DNA from: Candidatus Kirkpatrickella diaphorinae
GTDB lineage: Bacteria > Pseudomonadota > Alphaproteobacteria > Acetobacterales > Acetobacteraceae
Length of the DNA stretch: 64,000 bases
Direction of reading: 5' to 3'
NCBI RefSeq assembly: GCF_025736875.1
Contig: NZ_CP107052.1
Coordinates: 1,600,001-1,664,000, forward strand
Shown here: positions 9,740 to 18,218 of the stretch, piece by piece
How positions within the stretch are numbered: the first letter of the stretch is position 1
Layout: the number at the start of each line of letters is the position of its first letter
The notes under the pieces: generated by a model
The model's database searches: none
Seen by the model: only the letters and a program-made list of their open reading frames with translations
What the model was told of the DNA's origin: nothing
Made by a program: the position numbers and the translations under genes

Positions 9740-11052
9740 GTCGTCACGCCCCCGCCATCCTTTTGGGAGATCTGCCGCAACTTCATGGCGCTGGAGATGA
9801 AGGGGTCGAGAAGCCACTGGTAGAGGCGGCGGTGATCCACGGCGATCTCCGCTTCCAGCTTCATGCCGGGCTGCAATTTCTCCGGCCTGCCGTACACCAT
9901 GGCAATGTCACGCGCCGGCCTGACGCGAATGCGATATTGATCCGCGTCGGGCCCATCCGGCGCCACGCCCCCTTTTCGGGGCATTGTCGCGAAGGGCACT
10001 TGAATCGGGGACCGCGTGACCTCTATAACGCGCCCCTGATAAAGGCCGAAACGCTGATAAGGGTAAGGCGCGTATTTCAGCAACACGGGTTGCCCGACAT
10101 GGATGAAGCCCACGGCCCGGCTGCTGACGAAAAGCTCTGCCAGTAAAGTGGCGTGATCTGGTAGAATGGTCAGTAATGGCTGGTCATTCCTGACATGTTG
10201 GCCGACGTGAGACGTTATCCCGTCAATCGTTCCGGCAATACGTGCGTCCAGAATGGCCTCCGTCTCCCGGCTTGCCTGAGAGATCTGTCGCCGACAATCC
10301 GCCAGTTGCGTGTCGATCTCGTTCAACCGACGCGCCCATTCAATGGGGTGCTGCAGGATTTTGAGCTGATCCGCGGATCTCTGCCCCTCGACGTCAATCA
10401 GCGCCCTCACCATTTGCGCATGGACGTTGAATGACTGGAAATACACGTTGAGCTGGCTTTGAAACTGCGTCTGCGTCACGAGGCGCGTCCCGATCGCGTC
10501 CTGCATCTGCTTCGTCGCACGATCAACAAGGGGCAGGATTTTTTCATCCCGCGCGATCTGCGCTTTCAGCATGGCGCGCTGCCTGTCGAGCGTGGCCAGA
10601 TGGGCCTTGATTGTAAAGAGCGCGATCGGCGCGTCTTTTTCAGCCAGGCGACGCTTTTCCTGCAGAAGTCGGTATTGGGCCCGGAGTGTCTCGAGGGCGT
10701 TCCGGCCCGTGACGTCAAGTTCTGACCGGTGCGCCACATCGAGGGAAAAGAGTCGGTCCCCCGCTTTGACATGCTGGCCCTCACGCACATGGATTTGCGT
10801 CACGATGCCGATTTGATCCGCCGTCATCACGACCAGCCCTGCCGTCGGCACCAAGGCGCCCGCCGCGTGGACGCGCCGCGTATAAGAGCCGAGCACACCG
10901 TAAACACAGATGGCGACGAAAAACAGACCCGCTCCCAGCGCGACCCATCTCCCGGAAATCGGCGCCAGTTTGCACGTCGCGCCCATCCAGCTTTCCTGAC
11001 GCCATTGAAGCGCTTCCTGCCGGAAAAGCGGCCTTGAATCCTGATTCGCCAT
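9736..11052 (-). CDS. HlyD-family membrane fusion protein
   Basis: This is the periplasmic adaptor that would link the C39 ABC exporter to an outer-membrane channel (TolC type, not in the window). It has a cytoplasmic N-terminus of about 35 residues, one transmembrane helix (about residues 36-56), a lipoyl-like half-motif (V-R-E-G-Q-H-V-K-A-G-D), a long alpha-helical hairpin and a C-terminal beta domain with G-M-K-L-E-A-E-I. The frame can be extended to a TTG at 11106, but the ATG at 11052 follows an AGAG stretch and gives 438 residues with the usual short cytoplasmic tail. The stop overlaps the start of the ABC gene, so the two are translationally coupled. It is the equivalent of MchE/CvaA in microcin systems. 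Confidence 0.9.
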   Translation of the reverse strand: MANQDSRPLFRQEALQWRQESWMGATCKLAPISGRWVALGAGLFFVAICVYGVLGSYTRRVHAAGALVPTAGLVVMTADQIGIVTQIHVREGQHVKAGDRLFSLDVAHRSELDVTGRNALETLRAQYRLLQEKRRLAEKDAPIALFTIKAHLATLDRQRAMLKAQIARDEKILPLVDRATKQMQDAIGTRLVTQTQFQSQLNVYFQSFNVHAQMVRALIDVEGQRSADQLKILQHPIEWARRLNEIDTQLADCRRQISQASRETEAILDARIAGTIDGITSHVGQHVRNDQPLLTILPDHATLLAELFVSSRAVGFIHVGQPVLLKYAPYPYQRFGLYQGRVIEVTRSPIQVPFATMPRKGGVAPDGPDADQYRIRVRPARDIAMVYGRPEKLQPGMKLEAEIAVDHRRLYQWLLDPFISSAMKLRQISQKDGGGVTT

Positions 11053-11280
11053 CTTTATTCTCTGCCGGAAATCTGCAATAAAATTTTTTGATGACACGCT
11101 AATCAAATGCTTTTACATAGAAGTGCGTCATGTAAAAAGCGTTATTTTATGAATATATCGCGCCGAATCGCACGAATCGAAATCCTTTTCGATCCGGGAT
11201 TCGAATTTGATCTTGAAATTGACGGAAATTCCTGGATTGCCATAATTTTGACTTGCTGACAGTGACATGTTTCGGGGGTG
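11053..11280. promoter_or_regulatory. Divergent promoter region of the RiPP cluster
   Basis: This 228-base gap separates the minus-strand export operon from the plus-strand biosynthetic operon, so it must hold both promoters or they must lie just inside the genes. It is AT-rich around 11080-11160. I see no clear operator. The G-rich run at 11274-11278 is a possible ribosome site for the YcaO gene. Confidence 0.5.
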
Positions 11281-12606
11281 ATGAGATTGCAGAATAGGCG
11301 GTCGGATGATGTCAGGATCATCAAAAACCTGACGGAGGAAAGCCTCGCCCCCATCGTGGACCGTCCGTTTGATTTGCGACGTCACGCTTTTTCCGGCCGG
11401 TTTGGTTACATCCGCGAGTCCCGGGCCAGATGGGCAGGGCAATCGGTTGAAGATCAGACATTCGGGCAGTTCCGCTTCAAGTTACTCGGTGGGGGTGCCG
11501 ATTTCTCCGCGCAGCAGGCCGCGTTGAAAGCGGTCATTGAATGTGCCGAGCGCTATGCAAGCGCTGTCTGCGCACCGCGCGATATCAAACTGGCGAAAGG
11601 CGAAGCGCTCCATGACGCCATTCCGGTTGAAAAATTTCCTCGCTTTTCAGAGGAGGAAATTGCCCGCTCACCGGATCTGCTGGGACAATACGATGCAGGC
11701 GCTGAGATCAGATGGGTAAAGGGTTTTTGCTGTCAGACGCGCAGGATCGTCTCCATCCCGCTCGTCATGACCCATTTCGTCGGCCATCCTTTGGAGGCGG
11801 AACAATTCTGCCTCCCGATTTCCACCGGTGTCGCGGCACATACGCAACGGGACAAGGCCATCCTCGCCGCAATCCTTGAAGTCATAGAAAGAGACGTCAT
11901 CGCCACGACCTGGCTTGCACGATTGCCTTTGCGCAGGCTGATCATGGATGATGATATCCCGATTGATCTTGCCGAGACGGTCCGACAAGCGCAGAGGTCG
12001 TCCTCCCCCCTCACCATCCTCGTCTCTGACGGTGAGTTTGGCGTGCCCAGTTTCTACGCCATCCGGCAATTTCCGCAGCGCAACGACATCACGACAATGG
12101 TTGGCTGCGCCACAAAGCTTGACCCTGTGGAAGGCATCAGGAAGGCGATCTCGGAGGTTTTTTCGGTCGAGCTTGCCCTTCAGAACCATCTATTGACAAG
12201 ATCGCCCGTCGCATCGCCGGAAGATTGCACAAATATTGTGGATGGCGCGCTTTATATGGCTGCGCCATCCCGTATGGACGCATTCGATTTCCTCCTGCAA
12301 ACAGAACAATCGACGCGTCTCTCAGCTTTGCGCGCATCCATGCCGTCATTTTCGGGTCTCAAGGAATTCATCCGCGCGCTTCAGGGGGCCGGGCTCTCCC
12401 TCTATTTATGCGACATCACGCCTGACGACATAGCGGATGCGGGAATTCACGTCGTGCGCGCTTTGATACCGGAACTCATGCCTTTTTCCTGCCTGCATCG
12501 GGGGCGTTACCTCGGCACGCCGCGCCTGTTTCAGAAAGCCGAAACCGTCCTGGGAAGGCCCTTTGCTTTGAGCAACGTCAACCCGATGCCTCAACCTTTC
12601 GCATGA
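11281..12606 (+). CDS. YcaO-domain cyclodehydratase (azoline-forming)
   Basis: YcaO proteins use ATP to activate backbone amides so that Ser, Thr or Cys side chains cyclise to azolines. Visible are the Glu-bearing segment A-V-I-E-C-A-E-R-Y (about residue 86), the P-I-S-T-G-V-A-A-H run followed by the helix A-I-L-E-V-I-E-R-D (about residue 201), and a C-terminus ending P-M-P-Q-P-F-A. This is the P-x-P-x-P tail typical of azoline-forming YcaOs; YcaOs of other function (such as ribosomal protein S12 thiolation) commonly lack it. A GTG three bases upstream is an alternative start. It heads a tight operon with an ATGA overlap to the next gene. The E1-like and SagB-like genes downstream supply the usual partners, so I read it as part of a TOMM (thiazole/oxazole-modified peptide) synthetase. 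Confidence 0.9.
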   Translation: MRLQNRRSDDVRIIKNLTEESLAPIVDRPFDLRRHAFSGRFGYIRESRARWAGQSVEDQTFGQFRFKLLGGGADFSAQQAALKAVIECAERYASAVCAPRDIKLAKGEALHDAIPVEKFPRFSEEEIARSPDLLGQYDAGAEIRWVKGFCCQTRRIVSIPLVMTHFVGHPLEAEQFCLPISTGVAAHTQRDKAILAAILEVIERDVIATTWLARLPLRRLIMDDDIPIDLAETVRQAQRSSSPLTILVSDGEFGVPSFYAIRQFPQRNDITTMVGCATKLDPVEGIRKAISEVFSVELALQNHLLTRSPVASPEDCTNIVDGALYMAAPSRMDAFDFLLQTEQSTRLSALRASMPSFSGLKEFIRALQGAGLSLYLCDITPDDIADAGIHVVRALIPELMPFSCLHRGRYLGTPRLFQKAETVLGRPFALSNVNPMPQPFA

Positions 12607-13169
12607 GGTTGGAGATGAGATTTTTCATGGAAGATGCGGATTTGTTCGCGACCCACATGCGCCGGGCGCTCCTTGCAGATTTCCCGAAAGATGCGGATCA
12701 CGCTTTGCGCGATCGCGCGATTATTATCTCATCATCCTATCGCAAGGCCGTGCATCTTGCGCAGCTTGATCGACAGCGCCTCGGTGAAAAGCTCATCTGC
12801 ATTTTTCTGACCAAGATGAGCATCGCCGCTAGTCCGCTTTTGGAAGGGCCTTATGTGTCAGCATGTGCAAGCTGTTTTGAGAGGAAATTTTTCGCGCATT
12901 TGTCATCGCTTGAAGATCATCTTTGGACGCAGGATAGCGCAGCGTTGAGCGGGAAGTTTTACACTTCCTTCCTGCCATCGCATCTCACCATGTTTTCCGC
13001 CATTCTGCGCCGCGCCGTCACGGATGAAGGTGCGTCGCGGAAAAATTCCCTCCTTTATCACTTCTTCGATGGCAGCGTGCAGCGTCTGGCATTTTCACCC
13101 CTGCACCGATGCGCATGCCGCCCGCCCAGCGCCTGCGCGACGACGCAGGATTTTTCACAGTTCGTGTAA
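12603..13169 (+). CDS. Small E1-like (TOMM leader-binding type) protein with a cysteine zinc motif
   Basis: A 188-residue protein I cannot place firmly. It contains G-P-Y-V-S-A-C-A-S-C-F-E-R-K, like the G-P-C-x-x-C-x-E-R segment of the E1-like (ocin-ThiF) partners of YcaO enzymes, and ends with a C-A-C-R-P motif. Together CxxC and CxC could bind one zinc ion. It is far shorter than a full E1-like partner (350 or more residues), and the following gene carries a second E1-like region, so the function may be split over two polypeptides. Its ATG overlaps the YcaO stop (ATGA), showing tight coupling. The next gene starts 14 bases after its stop. Family assignment is inference; presence in the operon is firm. 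Confidence 0.6.
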   Translation: MRLEMRFFMEDADLFATHMRRALLADFPKDADHALRDRAIIISSSYRKAVHLAQLDRQRLGEKLICIFLTKMSIAASPLLEGPYVSACASCFERKFFAHLSSLEDHLWTQDSAALSGKFYTSFLPSHLTMFSAILRRAVTDEGASRKNSLLYHFFDGSVQRLAFSPLHRCACRPPSACATTQDFSQFV

Positions 13170-13183
13170 GAAGCCGGTTCAGC

Positions 13184-15442
13184 ATGATCGAGAACAGATC
13201 CATTCTCCAGGTTGCAACACCTTATTCCCGCGATCGGGAGTTATTGTTGATGCTGCCGGAATATCCCCGTCTCGCCCGGACAATTGAAATTGTCGATCTG
13301 CCACCGGACGGGCTGCGCTTTATCGGTGATGCCGGGCATTTCTCGCTGAAAGGCACTGATTTGAGGGATCGTGTTGCAGGGATCGCGGCGTTATTTGACG
13401 GCAGGCGATCGCTGGACCAGATCATTCAGGACCATTCGGAATTCTCCCCCACAGCGATTTTCGGGGTGCAAGCGCTGCTCTTCCAGCAATGCATGTTGGA
13501 AAATGGCTGTGCAGACGACGCCGCGGATCACGACGAAATTTTTGAGAAAAATTACCTCAGTTATCTCGCCAGTCAGCAATCCGATGCGTCCTCCGGAGAG
13601 ACGCTGAGCCGGACGCTCAAACAAAGCAGAATCGGCCTTCAGACGGCGTCAGACATGCTGCGGAACACGGCCATGGCCCGCCCGAACCACCATTTTATCG
13701 CGTGCAGCATCGACGACATTGCGGGAAGGGCTGTGGATTTCATCATCTGGCACGTCGATTTGAGGGACGCGGAAGGCGCTGCTCGCGGCATCGCGGCCTG
13801 CCACGATGCAGGTCGCTCCGTCCTTCTCCTGACGCGATGTTTGCAGGGTTTTGTCGTCGGGCCGTTACTCATCCCGCATTTCGGCTGTCATCCTGACGCT
13901 GCTCTACGCTATCTCAAATCCTTCGGCGTCAGTGATGCCATGGATATTCCTGAAGAGGTAATTTTCGATTATCTCGACATCATTGCCTGTCATCACGCGG
14001 CGCGAAAGACGGATTTTCTGCCCATCAATAAATGCATGATGTTTCCGTCTGACAAGCGCGCGCTACCAACATTTCACGACCTGCCGATCCATATTGCCGC
14101 GCAGCGACCTTCCCCATGTGGGGAGGCGTCCGGGGCACGATCTTCAGATCTTGAAAAGACGCGGCTCTACCTCGCGGCCACGTTACGGCCACCAGCTTAT
14201 TACCGATCAGCACGGGATTATCTCAGCCATTACCATCCGCGAAATGTCGCTTTATCCTCCGGCCAGACTCACCCCGTCATGCGCGCTGCGCCGGAGGGAC
14301 ATGATGTCCATCACGCGCTCCACGACGATATATTGCGTGACGTTTTGCACATGGCTCTCGGCACAAACATCACCACGGGGCGAAGCCGGACCCCCTCTGG
14401 AGGCAATATCGCCTCACCCCTTATTTATATCGCCGAATGGCAGGCTGACCGCGCCATTCGACGCCTCCATCTGTACACTGCGCATGATACAGGTCTCACT
14501 TATTTCAGTGAGCGCTTCCTGCCCCTTGAAAAATCGGAGCGGCGCAGCGAGGCGCAGATTCTGGTGATTGGCAGTATTGAGCGACTTCAGCGGAAATATG
14601 GAGATTTCTCCTACCGCATCAGTCTGCTCGATTGCGGTGTTGTGATGACGTCTCTAATTCTCGCACTGCATGACCATCAGAAGCCTTTCATCATTCGGCG
14701 CATCGACCCGCATATTGATTTCAGCCGGGATCTCGAAGTCTCGTCCGACCATCATTATCCTTCCTTCACGTTGGATATCATGCGTACCGCGACGCAGGAG
14801 GACGATATCCAAACCACCGCGCCATTGATGGAAGCGGTGATTAGCGAGGATGCCCCTGATTTCTTCCCACCGGACGCAGATCATCTGGCGCGATTACTGA
14901 CAGTTGAATATGGTCAGGATCTTTATGACCTTCTCGATAAACGTCAAACTGCGCGCTATCTTGCAGGGCCACTCACCAAGGCAGAGATTGCGACGCTGGT
15001 TCGTGAGATTTTCCAAGTTCATCACGCTCTGTGCCAAACCAGCCTCTTCTCCCTGATTATTCTGCACCAGGATGGCGAAGCGCGCGTGACTCGCACAATA
15101 TTTGAGCCCGTCACTGGTGAGACGCAGTTACACAAGGTGAGCCGGGAACTCCCCTCTGAGGTCGTCGCGCAACGCACGTTGGCCGCCGCCCCCGTGATCA
15201 TCCTGCCCGTCATTGATTTTTCCCGTGGTGCGACCTGGCTGGGCAATCACGCGCTGCGCCTTCTCTACACCGCCTCCGGCGCGGTGCTCATGACAATGTG
15301 GCTCCTGATCACGGCGCGGGACTGGCGGGGTTGCCCCTGTGGCGCTGTCACTGAAAGCGCGTTTGCTGATCTCGGCATTAATGGCGTTGACCGCATCATT
15401 CCCTACGCTTTCTGCCTGGGCAGAGATGAGGCATCATCATGA
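13184..15442 (+). CDS. RRE/E1-like plus SagB-type nitroreductase fusion (TOMM dehydrogenase)
   Basis: A two-part protein of about 752 residues. The N-terminal 90 residues resemble the peptide-binding winged helix (RRE) of TOMM proteins: L-R-F-I-G-D-A-G-H-F-S-L-K-G, then A-L-F-D-G-R-R-S-L-D-Q-I. A middle part has V-V-G-P-L-L-I-P-H-F-G-C, like the E1-like G-P-x-x-x-P-G-x-x-C segment. The C-terminal half is nitroreductase-like of SagB/McbC type: S-G-Q-T-H-P-V near residue 360 and R-T-P-S-G-G-N-I-A-S-P near residue 405, ending with a G-N-H-A-L-R-L-L-Y-T-A-S-G segment. SagB enzymes use FMN to oxidise azolines to azoles. The frame extends to an ATG at 13109 inside the previous gene; I prefer 13184, which avoids that 61-base overlap. 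It overlaps the next gene by ATGA. The fusion is unusual, since B and C/F proteins are normally separate. Confidence 0.8.
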   Translation: MIENRSILQVATPYSRDRELLLMLPEYPRLARTIEIVDLPPDGLRFIGDAGHFSLKGTDLRDRVAGIAALFDGRRSLDQIIQDHSEFSPTAIFGVQALLFQQCMLENGCADDAADHDEIFEKNYLSYLASQQSDASSGETLSRTLKQSRIGLQTASDMLRNTAMARPNHHFIACSIDDIAGRAVDFIIWHVDLRDAEGAARGIAACHDAGRSVLLLTRCLQGFVVGPLLIPHFGCHPDAALRYLKSFGVSDAMDIPEEVIFDYLDIIACHHAARKTDFLPINKCMMFPSDKRALPTFHDLPIHIAAQRPSPCGEASGARSSDLEKTRLYLAATLRPPAYYRSARDYLSHYHPRNVALSSGQTHPVMRAAPEGHDVHHALHDDILRDVLHMALGTNITTGRSRTPSGGNIASPLIYIAEWQADRAIRRLHLYTAHDTGLTYFSERFLPLEKSERRSEAQILVIGSIERLQRKYGDFSYRISLLDCGVVMTSLILALHDHQKPFIIRRIDPHIDFSRDLEVSSDHHYPSFTLDIMRTATQEDDIQTTAPLMEAVISEDAPDFFPPDADHLARLLTVEYGQDLYDLLDKRQTARYLAGPLTKAEIATLVREIFQVHHALCQTSLFSLIILHQDGEARVTRTIFEPVTGETQLHKVSRELPSEVVAQRTLAAAPVIILPVIDFSRGATWLGNHALRLLYTASGAVLMTMWLLITARDWRGCPCGAVTESAFADLGINGVDRIIPYAFCLGRDEASS

Positions 15443-15861
15443 GACTTCTCCGGGAGGGCAACCCGGATGACGGTGCATTAATGCGGATGGGAAGAGTCTC
15501 TTACCTTCACATCGCTTCTCAAACAGAGATGCCGGAAAATCTGCGCAATGGAATCTGGTTTTCCTGCATGACGGAGCATATTCATTTTCTGACAGATGGG
15601 ACGGGAGACGTTATTGGATATCTGTGTTGGGCCCGTCTATGCCGCGAGAGCCTGACAATCCTGCGGCGTGATAACGTGCTGCCCGCCTATCTTTATGAAT
15701 GGAATGACGGCCCGCATCTCTGCCTCTTTTACTGCTTTATTCTGCCGCATTACCGCTCCCGTTGCGCCCTGATTCTGTCACTGCCGAAGAAAATGTTTCG
15801 GGAGGAACGCCATCTTTTCATTTTCCGCGAGGGGCAGTTGCGCCGCTATAAGCGGCCTTGA
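15439..15861 (+). CDS. HlyC-like toxin-activating acyltransferase family protein
   Basis: The 140 residues align by eye over their full length with HlyC: M-G-R-V-S-Y-L near the start, I-G-Y-L-C-W-A-R-L in the middle (HlyC has V-A-Y-C-S-W-A-N-L), then Y-E-W-N-D-G-P (HlyC E-D-W-T-S-G-D) and F-I-L-P (HlyC W-I-A-P). HlyC transfers fatty acyl groups to lysines of RTX toxins. In class IIb microcin clusters the HlyC homologue (MceI, MchD) works with a partner (MceJ, MchC) to join a glycosylated siderophore to the peptide C-terminus. Here the HlyC catalytic His and Asp appear to be replaced by Glu and Cys in my alignment, so the chemistry may differ. The ATG overlaps the preceding stop, and the following gene overlaps or abuts, giving the same pairing as in microcins. 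No RTX toxin lies nearby. Confidence 0.68.
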   Translation: MRLLREGNPDDGALMRMGRVSYLHIASQTEMPENLRNGIWFSCMTEHIHFLTDGTGDVIGYLCWARLCRESLTILRRDNVLPAYLYEWNDGPHLCLFYCFILPHYRSRCALILSLPKKMFREERHLFIFREGQLRRYKRP

Positions 15862-15863
15862 GC

Positions 15864-17468
15864 ATGAGCCGGGATATTGATCTCCCCCTCACGCCATTTC
15901 ACGCTTATCCACTTTCAGCAGCTTCCCTGATCTGGACGTCGCACGCGGCTCAAGGTCAGAGCGATATCATCGCGCGCATGAATCGCGGCTTGGTCGCGCG
16001 CGTTGGTGAGCCTTACTTTCATCCGAGCGCCTTCGACCTCACACAAAGGCCCGTCCTGCTGGGCGCTGAAAGTTATGGCGGGATCGGGGGCAGTTTCAAT
16101 GGTGGGGGCGTGCGGGTCGGTAATCTGGATGACCGCGTGCAGATCAAAGGTATCGGACGTAACCCGCTGGCCGGCCTTGCCAGCCGTGCCGCGCATCAAT
16201 ATGGCGGCCTGCTGCTTGACCAGGCCGCGATTGAAATCGTCTTCTCCATGTTGGCGGATAAGATCCTGCCCTATGGTGCGTGCCCCATTTACGGCCTCGC
16301 CATTACCGGAATCGACTTCAAGTTTGATGAGAGGGCGGCGGACCTCGCTGCCTGGCGCGGACAGGGCGGCAAGGGGGCTCTGCTTTTCCGCAAGCCCCTT
16401 CTCAGACCCGCGCATTTCCTCCAGAACCGCGCTTACGTGCCGCTGGATCACCGCCCGGTGCTTTACGATGATCTGGAGAGATGCCGAATTGTCGCCCGAC
16501 GCGCCGTCGAGAAACGTAGCTTTCACCGTTGGCTGGAGGGCTTCATCATGCGTGCAGCGCAGCAATTCGCGTATGCCAGCCTATATGGTCTGATGCATGG
16601 CGCCCTTTCCGCCTCGAACCTGACAATGGGTGGGGAATGGATCGACCTTAATTTTTGCAGCATCGTCCCACCTGGCGTGAACCGCAAATTATATCCCGGC
16701 CATATCGCATTCAGTGATGAAAGTTATTACCCGGCGCTTGTCAGCATGGAGATGTCTTACGCGATCCATAAATTCGGCTTTCATCGGCGCGATGTTGGGC
16801 GCCGCCTTGCTGATGCTTACGGGCGTTATTACCGGCAAGCGCGCATTGAGGCCTTTTTGAGCCTATTGGGTCTCAACCTCAAACTTCAGGAACCCGACTT
16901 TATTTACTTCTCGAAACTCTGTGCGAAAGTTTTCCGGGTGGAAATCCTGAAGCTCAGTGGAGGAGAGGGCCCGCATTTCCGGATGTGGTTGGATCATGTG
17001 CACGTGACGCTGATCATCCCCCTCCTCCACCGCAAGCGCATTTTGCAATGCTACATTGCGCGCGCGGCGGATGAATTGACCGCCATCATGCGCATGGTGA
17101 TCAAAATTGCCCAGCTCCAGCCATTTACAAATGAGGCGGTGACATCCGACTTTGCGGAAAAGCGGTTTTCCGCAGAGGAGATAATGCGCGAATTGCGCCG
17201 TTACACCGCATTTATCGACGGGATTTTTGATGAAAGCGAAAACGACATCGCGCTCAATCTTGCATCAATAAGTGAGGGCACCAAACTCGTTTTCGATAAG
17301 CGTAATCTGGCGGTGCGCGACCTCGCGACCGGGAGGGTTGTGACGCCGGACGAAGTAAGCGGTCACGACCCGGACCGGCTCCCTGACTTGGCGGCCACGC
17401 TCATCGCGTTCCTGTCCCGCAACGCGGAGAAATTTCGGGAGGCGTGGCATTCTGACCCTGTTATGTGA
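15864..17468 (+). CDS. SelO-like / MchC-like peptide-tailoring protein
   Basis: A 534-536-residue protein directly after the HlyC-like gene, the place and approximate size of MchC/MceJ in microcin clusters. By eye it also shows SelO (YdiU) pseudokinase landmarks in order: V-Q-I-K-G-I-G-R-N (Lys about 97; SelO L-K-G-S-G-R-T), a helix with Glu about 126 followed by P-Y-G-A-C-P-I-Y-G-L-A-I-T-G, and H-G-A-L-S-A-S-N-L then W-I-D-L-N (Asn about 254, Asp about 263; SelO H-G-V-M-N-T-D-N and I-D-Y-G). The residue before that Asn is Asp in SelO and Ser here. SelO transfers AMP to proteins. An ATP-using fold would suit activation of a peptide carboxylate, since MceI/MceJ needs ATP, but this is inference. 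The frame may start at TTG 15858 (TTGA overlap); ATG 15864 is taken. Confidence 0.65.
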   Translation: MSRDIDLPLTPFHAYPLSAASLIWTSHAAQGQSDIIARMNRGLVARVGEPYFHPSAFDLTQRPVLLGAESYGGIGGSFNGGGVRVGNLDDRVQIKGIGRNPLAGLASRAAHQYGGLLLDQAAIEIVFSMLADKILPYGACPIYGLAITGIDFKFDERAADLAAWRGQGGKGALLFRKPLLRPAHFLQNRAYVPLDHRPVLYDDLERCRIVARRAVEKRSFHRWLEGFIMRAAQQFAYASLYGLMHGALSASNLTMGGEWIDLNFCSIVPPGVNRKLYPGHIAFSDESYYPALVSMEMSYAIHKFGFHRRDVGRRLADAYGRYYRQARIEAFLSLLGLNLKLQEPDFIYFSKLCAKVFRVEILKLSGGEGPHFRMWLDHVHVTLIIPLLHRKRILQCYIARAADELTAIMRMVIKIAQLQPFTNEAVTSDFAEKRFSAEEIMRELRRYTAFIDGIFDESENDIALNLASISEGTKLVFDKRNLAVRDLATGRVVTPDEVSGHDPDRLPDLAATLIAFLSRNAEKFREAWHSDPVM

Positions 17469-17508
17469 TGTTGAACTTCGCGACCTTGCCGCCCGCGCCG
17501 CGCAGCAT

Positions 17509-18183
17509 TTGCAGACGGCGCATTTTTTCCGGACGCGATGCCGCCTGACATCAAGCCAATTACCGATTTTGGCGAACGCGCTCGGGCGACCGATCTGGGT
17601 CCCGCATCAGGGTCAGGATGAGGCCCGGCGCGCTCAACTGACCCACCTCGGCCTCGGGGACGACCCGATTACGGGGAAAGGCCTCCTCCCTTTTCATACA
17701 GATGGTGACCGGGGTGAATATAAGACCCGCTATCTCATCCTTTATTGCCTCGAAGCGTCAGAGGATAATCAGGGCGGCGAGACCCTCATCGCTTCAACCG
17801 AAAATATTGCTGGGATCCTACCGGCCGATATTTACCAAATTCTGACGCAGCACGATGCGACAACGCGCTTCCGGCTTGACGCGGAGGGTCATTTCAAATC
17901 GCTCACTTATCGCGTTTACGTGCCGGAAAGCGCCTCCTTGATGGCGTACTTCCCGTATCCGAAAAGCGAAACCCCGCATTGGGCAACGATCTTCAGCGGA
18001 TTTTCCGCCGCTTCAAGCCGCGACATTCTGACGAATATGGAGGAAGTCCTGACAAAGCGCAGTTTTTGCGCCCATCACTGGCGAAAGCATGACCTGCTGA
18101 TCATTGATAATGAGAAATCCATTCATGCGAGGCAGCCCCTTACGCACGGTTATCGACATGTTGTGCGTGTCATCTGTCGGTAA
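17509..18183 (+). CDS. TauD/TfdA-like Fe(II)/2-oxoglutarate dioxygenase
   Basis: This is the last gene of the biosynthetic operon, 224 residues from a TTG. Iron ligands are visible: F-H-T-D-G-D (His-x-Asp, about residue 66) and the distal His in I-H-A-R-Q-P-L near residue 206, followed by the 2-oxoglutarate-binding Arg in G-Y-R-H-V-V-R. G-G-E-T-L-I-A is also typical. Such enzymes hydroxylate or desaturate unactivated carbons; the substrate here would plausibly be the peptide. The start is uncertain: the frame stays open upstream of the TTG toward the end of the previous gene, with coding-looking residues but no standard start codon, and no ribosome site precedes the TTG. The protein is somewhat shorter than TauD (about 280), so the N-terminus may be incomplete or begin at a rare codon. 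Confidence 0.82.
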   Translation: MQTAHFFRTRCRLTSSQLPILANALGRPIWVPHQGQDEARRAQLTHLGLGDDPITGKGLLPFHTDGDRGEYKTRYLILYCLEASEDNQGGETLIASTENIAGILPADIYQILTQHDATTRFRLDAEGHFKSLTYRVYVPESASLMAYFPYPKSETPHWATIFSGFSAASSRDILTNMEEVLTKRSFCAHHWRKHDLLIIDNEKSIHARQPLTHGYRHVVRVICR

Positions 18184-18218
18184 AAGGCGCGTCAGGGGGC
18201 CAGCGCGTTTCGCGCAAC

